From the NCBI GenBank assembly GCA_903866355.1, contig CAIPNE010000807.1:1-7862 (forward strand): a stretch of 7,862 bases of DNA. Reading direction: 5' to 3'. Each line of letters begins with the position of its first letter. The stretch's first letter is position 1. Shown here piece after piece: positions 5,108 through 7,862 of this stretch. The notes under the pieces were generated by a model, which was not told the origin of the DNA, did not search any database, and was given only the letters and a program-made list of their open reading frames with translations. Origin of the DNA: an uncultured Gammaproteobacteria bacterium (GTDB lineage Bacteria > Pseudomonadota > Gammaproteobacteria > Ga0077536). The position numbers and the translations under genes were made by a program.

Positions 5108-7177
5108 TCAGCGACGCCCGTACGCGTCGATGAGTTCTGGCAAATCAAGGATTAGCGCAATTCGACCGTTGCCGGTAATCGTCGCCCCAGATAAACCGCG
5201 CGCACCACTCAACAGCGCGCCCAGCGGTTTAATAACCACCTCTTCCTGGCCTATCAGTTCGTCCACGATAAACCCCAGTGTCTGACTGCCCACGCCCACA
5301 ATTACCACGTGTCCCTGATCGACAGTCAGCTCTTGCACACCACGTACCAGCCAACGCGTGAGGTAAAACAAAGGCAACGCTTTGCCACGGACCACCAAAG
5401 TTTTTCGCCCGTTTATGTCTTGGGCCTGCTCGCGCCGGAAATCTATAATTTCCTTCACGTTAACCAGCGGCAGTGCAAAAATTTGTTTTCCTAAATTGAC
5501 CATCAGCGTGGGCATGATGGCGAGCGTCAGTGGGACTCGAATTTTAATCGTCGTACCCACGCCAACTTTTGAGTCGATCTCAACAGACCCGTTGAGTTGG
5601 GTGATCCGAGTCTTCACCACGTCCATCCCCACACCACGACCCGAGACGTCCGAAATTTCTTCCTTCGTGGAGAAGCCCGGCAGAAAAATAAGCTCGAAAC
5701 ATTCGCGTTCGGTTAGTCGAAACGCGGCGTCTTCTTCCAGCAAACCCTTCTCCACCGACTTGCCGCGCAGCATCTCGGCGTCCATGCCTTTGCCATCGTC
5801 CCGAATGATCAACAATATTTGATCGCCATCCTGCTCGGCGGACAAGCGCAGCTTGCCACCGCGCGACTTGCCGGCGGCGAGCCGTTCGGCGGGCATTTCC
5901 ACACCATGGTCTACCGCGTTGCGAACTAAATGCACCAGCGGGTCGGACAGCGCCTCCACCAAATTTTTGTCGAGGTCGGTTTCCTCGCCCAGTAATTCCA
6001 GCTCGACTTCTTTACCGAGCGTCCGCGCCAGATCGCGCACGACGCGCGGAAAGCGTCCGAAGACTTTTTTGATCGGCTGCATCCGCGTTTTCATCGCCGC
6101 CATCTGCAGGTCGCTCGTGATGACATCCAAGTTACCCACCGCTTGGGTCACCTCCACGTCACCAATTCGGCCTTGCAAATTGGTGAGTCGGTTTCTGATC
6201 AGCACCAACTCACCCACCATGTTCATGATGCGGTCCAGCACGTCCGTGCCTACCCGTATGGTGTTTTCCTGCGGTTGCGGTTCGCTAGCATGCGGCACAG
6301 GCGCCGCTTCGGCCTTGGCTTTCGCCACGGGTGCAAAGGCAAGTGCGCTATTTGCTTTAGGTTGAAGTTTATCGAGCAGTGCTTCGAACTCAGCATCGCT
6401 AATGGCATCGCTGGGTGCTGCGCTACTGGCCAGACTCGCCGGGGCTTTTTTCTGGGCCTCAAGGTTGTCGAGCAAAGACTCAAATTCATCGTCGGAGATT
6501 GTCCCGTGAGCGGCCGGCGCGGCCAGCGTCGGCACGGGCGTGGGTGCCTTAGGGGCTTGTAAGCTGTCCAGCAGCGCGTCAAATTCGTCGTCGGAAATCA
6601 AATCGCTATCGTGCGCACTCACGTTGGTCGGAGCGGGGGCGTGCCGAGCATCCAGCAAGGCTTCAAATTCTGCATCGTCGATTTGCTGTGCAGAATTCCC
6701 GACAGCGGGCGACTCGGCCAGCATGCCAGCGACCACGTCATCGAATTCGCCGCCGTCAGCGACGCTAAAGGTGGCCTGCGCAGCGGGTGCTTTTAGCGAC
6801 TCGCCCGCCGCAATGCACCGCAGTTGCTCGATCAACTCGCGCGGCACCGGCGCGGGACTCGTGCCCGCCTTGATGCTATCAAACATGCCACGCAGCGCGT
6901 CCAGCACTCGCAGAAATACGTCCATGATCGCGGAATCGAGCGTAAAGCGCCCATTCCGCAACATGTCGAAAACATCTTCTGCCTTGTGCGCCACTTCGAC
7001 CATTGCGTCGAGGGCCAGAAAGCCCGCACCGCCCTTGATTGTGTGGAAACTGCGAAACACAGCGTTCAACAAATTGTGATCGTGCGGAGACGCCTCTAAG
7101 TCAATTAATTGAGTGTCGAGGTTCTCGAGGATTTCCATCGCTTCGATCAAAAAGTCTTGAAGTATCTCATCATCCAT
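5108..7177 (-). CDS. cheA: CheA chemotaxis histidine kinase
   Basis: The chemotaxis histidine kinase, which phosphorylates CheY on receptor input. I prefer the ATG at 7177 (689 residues) to the one at 7183: GGGGA sits 8 bases before 7177 but only 2 before 7183, and MDDEILQDFLIEA is the usual family start. Domains (numbered from 7177): P1/HPt 1-105 with phospho-acceptor His45 in SFHTIKGGAGF; a linker of about 130-305 with four peptide repeats and no recognisable P2; P3 dimerisation from about 307 (IRVGTDVLDRIMNMVGELVL); P4 kinase with N box HLVRNAVDHGVE (416-427), G1 DDGKGMD (460-466), F-box LPGFSTKEE (499-507) and G2 GRGVGMDVV (513-521); P5/CheW-like about 553-689. All catalytic motifs are present, so the kinase should be active. 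It ends 24 bases before the cheB remnant. No receiver domain is fused. Confidence 0.97.
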   Translation of the reverse strand: MDDEILQDFLIEAMEILENLDTQLIDLEASPHDHNLLNAVFRSFHTIKGGAGFLALDAMVEVAHKAEDVFDMLRNGRFTLDSAIMDVFLRVLDALRGMFDSIKAGTSPAPVPRELIEQLRCIAAGESLKAPAAQATFSVADGGEFDDVVAGMLAESPAVGNSAQQIDDAEFEALLDARHAPAPTNVSAHDSDLISDDEFDALLDSLQAPKAPTPVPTLAAPAAHGTISDDEFESLLDNLEAQKKAPASLASSAAPSDAISDAEFEALLDKLQPKANSALAFAPVAKAKAEAAPVPHASEPQPQENTIRVGTDVLDRIMNMVGELVLIRNRLTNLQGRIGDVEVTQAVGNLDVITSDLQMAAMKTRMQPIKKVFGRFPRVVRDLARTLGKEVELELLGEETDLDKNLVEALSDPLVHLVRNAVDHGVEMPAERLAAGKSRGGKLRLSAEQDGDQILLIIRDDGKGMDAEMLRGKSVEKGLLEEDAAFRLTERECFELIFLPGFSTKEEISDVSGRGVGMDVVKTRITQLNGSVEIDSKVGVGTTIKIRVPLTLAIMPTLMVNLGKQIFALPLVNVKEIIDFRREQAQDINGRKTLVVRGKALPLFYLTRWLVRGVQELTVDQGHVVIVGVGSQTLGFIVDELIGQEEVVIKPLGALLSGARGLSGATITGNGRIALILDLPELIDAYGRR
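6365..6682 (-). repeat. Four tandem acidic EFEALLD-type peptides in the CheA linker
   Basis: Inside the P1-P3 linker of CheA four near-identical peptides recur at intervals of 28, 33 and 32 residues, separated by Ala/Pro-rich spacers: IDDAEFEALLDA (6682-6647), ISDDEFDALLDSL (6598-6560), ISDDEFESLLDNL (6499-6461) and ISDAEFEALLDKL (6403-6365). A weaker fifth copy, GEFDDVVAGMLAES, may precede them. The shared pattern is I-[SD]-D-[AD]-E-F-[ED]-[AS]-L-L-D, a short amphipathic acidic helix. It resembles the FliM N-terminal CheY-binding peptide (LSQAEIDALL) and the C-terminal end of CheZ in this window (DDVDALLAELGL). No folded P2 domain is recognisable here. A role as CheY docking sites, or as the ParC/ParP localisation region described for Vibrio CheA, is inference. 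Confidence 0.85.
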
Positions 7178-7251
7178 CGTCATCTTCCCCGCTGCTGCAG
7201 CGTCTTGCGGTGCAGTCCGGTAACGCGTCGAAAATAAATATGCCGAAAGAG

Positions 7252-7279
7252 TTAGCGGCAGAAACGGTGATTTGCTGGA
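7252..7279 (-). promoter_or_regulatory. Possible FliA (sigma-28) promoter upstream of cheA
   Basis: On the minus strand TCCAG (7279-7275) and GCCGCTAA (7259-7252) are 15 bases apart. This resembles the flagellar sigma-28 pattern TCAAG-N15-GCCGATAA with one mismatch in each box. A start about 7 bases downstream would give a leader of roughly 65-70 bases before the cheA ATG. A dedicated class of chemotaxis transcript starting at cheA would make sense, because FliA controls late flagellar and chemotaxis genes. The -35 element is short and the match is by eye only. Confidence 0.35.
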
Positions 7280-7281
7280 GT

Positions 7282-7300
7282 GTCAGTGCAGAGCACTGAC
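7282..7300. repeat. Perfect inverted repeat with 8-bp arms between cheZ and cheA
   Basis: GTCAGTGC (7282-7289) and GCACTGAC (7293-7300) are exact reverse complements with a three-base loop. On the minus (transcribed) strand the hairpin comes directly after a run of T and before no U-run, so it is not a standard terminator for cheZ. It could be an operator, an RNA stability element, or part of a compound structure with the neighbouring 9-bp hairpin. It lies immediately upstream of the candidate FliA promoter. Confidence 0.6.
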
Positions 7301-7320
7301 TAAAAAGAGAGATTTTTCGC

Positions 7321-7345
7321 GCGCCTAGCAGCGAGGGCTAGGCGC
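7321..7345 (-). terminator. GC-rich 9-bp hairpin just downstream of cheZ; possible attenuator
   Basis: On the minus strand GCGCCTAGC (7345-7337) and GCTAGGCGC (7329-7321) pair perfectly around the 7-base loop CCTCGCT, beginning 23 bases after the cheZ stop. The sequence that follows is GCG, then AAAAATCTCTCTTTTT, itself a weak inverted repeat whose T-run ends about 20 bases after the stem. The U-tract is therefore displaced, so this is not a canonical intrinsic terminator. Partial termination or mRNA processing between cheZ and cheA is a reasonable reading. Confidence 0.45.
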
Positions 7346-7367
7346 ACGGGACAATTGGAAGTGGCGC

Positions 7368-7862
7368 TCAGAGCCCGAGTTCAGCCAGCAATGCGTCAAC
7401 GTCGTCCTGTTGAGTAAACGCGCTCGCATCCGGCCGGATGACCGGCCCCTGTGCTGCAGTAGTCGGCGCTCGCGCCTGGTCGCGCGCGCTGCCAGTTGGT
7501 AACTCAGCCGTGAGCAGCGTCACCAGTTTGCTTTCTACCTGCTCCACGATTTCGATCGTTCGGCGAATGACCTGCCCGGTCAGATCCTGATATTCCTGCG
7601 CCATCAGGATCTCAGACAGACCACCCTGCATTAGCTTGCCGGCAGCGGAGGCTGCTTCAATGTAGGCCTTCATTTGCACCACATCGCCCGCCGCGATAAC
7701 CGCCGCCGCGCCACCGACCAGCCGCTCAGCCATCGGCATCATGTCTTCCACTGCGGCCAGTGTGCGATGCGCAGAGGCTTCCGTTTTCTCGATGACGTAA
7801 CTCAGGCGGTGCCGAGCGTCGGGCATCTCAGTGCGGGTCATATCGCCGAGCTGAGCATCGGC
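7368..7862 (-). CDS. cheZ: CheZ, CheY-P phosphatase (3' part; 5' end outside the window)
   Basis: The last 164 codons of cheZ are visible, and the frame stays open to the window edge, so the gene starts beyond it. An internal ATG at 7841 is unlikely to be the true start, because the family is usually over 200 residues and MPDARHRLSYVIEKTEASAH is mid-protein sequence of the long helical hairpin. The catalytic block AQEYQDLTGQVIRR carries the Asp and Gln (codons at 7586-7584 and 7574-7572) equivalent to Asp143 and Gln147 of E. coli CheZ, which activate water for CheY-P hydrolysis. A flexible Ala/Pro/Thr linker leads to the C-terminal CheY-binding peptide DDVDALLAELGL. All key elements seen are intact, so signal termination should work. 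cheA follows after 190 bases, an unusually long gap for this operon type. Confidence 0.95.
   Translation of the reverse strand, partial: ADAQLGDMTRTEMPDARHRLSYVIEKTEASAHRTLAAVEDMMPMAERLVGGAAAVIAAGDVVQMKAYIEAASAAGKLMQGGLSEILMAQEYQDLTGQVIRRTIEIVEQVESKLVTLLTAELPTGSARDQARAPTTAAQGPVIRPDASAFTQQDDVDALLAELGL

Noticed and set aside
5853..6365. Plus-strand open frame of 170 codons opposite the CheA P3/P4 region.
   Set aside because: The antisense strand of a conserved kinase domain; composition is Ser/Arg/Thr-rich and there is no motif.
6540..7079. Long plus-strand open frame of 179 codons opposite cheA.
   Set aside because: It mirrors the strong cheA coding sequence. The predicted product is Ser/Ala-rich with no recognisable domain, as expected of an antisense shadow.
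7282..7300. The 8-bp hairpin as a standard intrinsic terminator.
   Set aside because: No U-run follows the stem on either transcribed strand (TAAAAAGAG on plus, ACTCCAGC on minus).

Overview
The window is the distal part of a gammaproteobacterial flagellar/chemotaxis operon. Every protein gene lies on the minus strand, so transcription runs from high to low coordinates. The gene order is cheZ (5' end outside the window), cheA, a broken cheB, motC, motD, a ParA-family parC, a small ParP-like gene, cheW and a DUF2802 membrane gene. A partial tRNA-Ser follows at the low-coordinate edge. This order matches the fliA-cheYZAB-motCD-parC-parP-cheW-DUF2802 arrangement known from Pseudomonas and other polarly flagellated Gammaproteobacteria. 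The species cannot be named from the sequence; the G+C content is moderate to high, and no insertion sequence, phage gene or CRISPR array is visible.

Layout from upstream to downstream (right to left). Bases 7862-7368 hold the 3' part of cheZ. Bases 7367-7178 are a 190-base gap with two perfect inverted repeats and a possible FliA-type promoter. cheA (7177-5108) has normal P1, P3, P4 and P5 domains, but four tandem EFEALLD-type peptides stand where the P2 CheY-binding domain is usually found. Bases 5083-4083 hold a degenerate cheB: the phospho-acceptor Asp, the nucleophilic Ser and the catalytic Asp are each substituted, the His segment is missing, and the gene is split between two frames. 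motC, motD, parC and the ParP-like gene follow in an unbroken chain of 4-base GTGA/ATGA overlaps. A 98-base gap precedes cheW, and the DUF2802 gene comes last.

Working model. CheA and CheW form the kinase core of a receptor array. ParC and the ParP-like protein would place that array at the cell pole. CheA phosphorylates CheY (outside the window), CheZ dephosphorylates it, and MotC/MotD form a second stator for the flagellar motor. The adaptation branch looks abolished at this locus because CheB cannot be catalytic as encoded.

The two most interesting points are the decayed cheB inside an otherwise maintained operon, and the CheA linker repeats. The repeats resemble both the FliM N-terminal CheY-binding peptide and the C-terminal peptide of the CheZ encoded next door.
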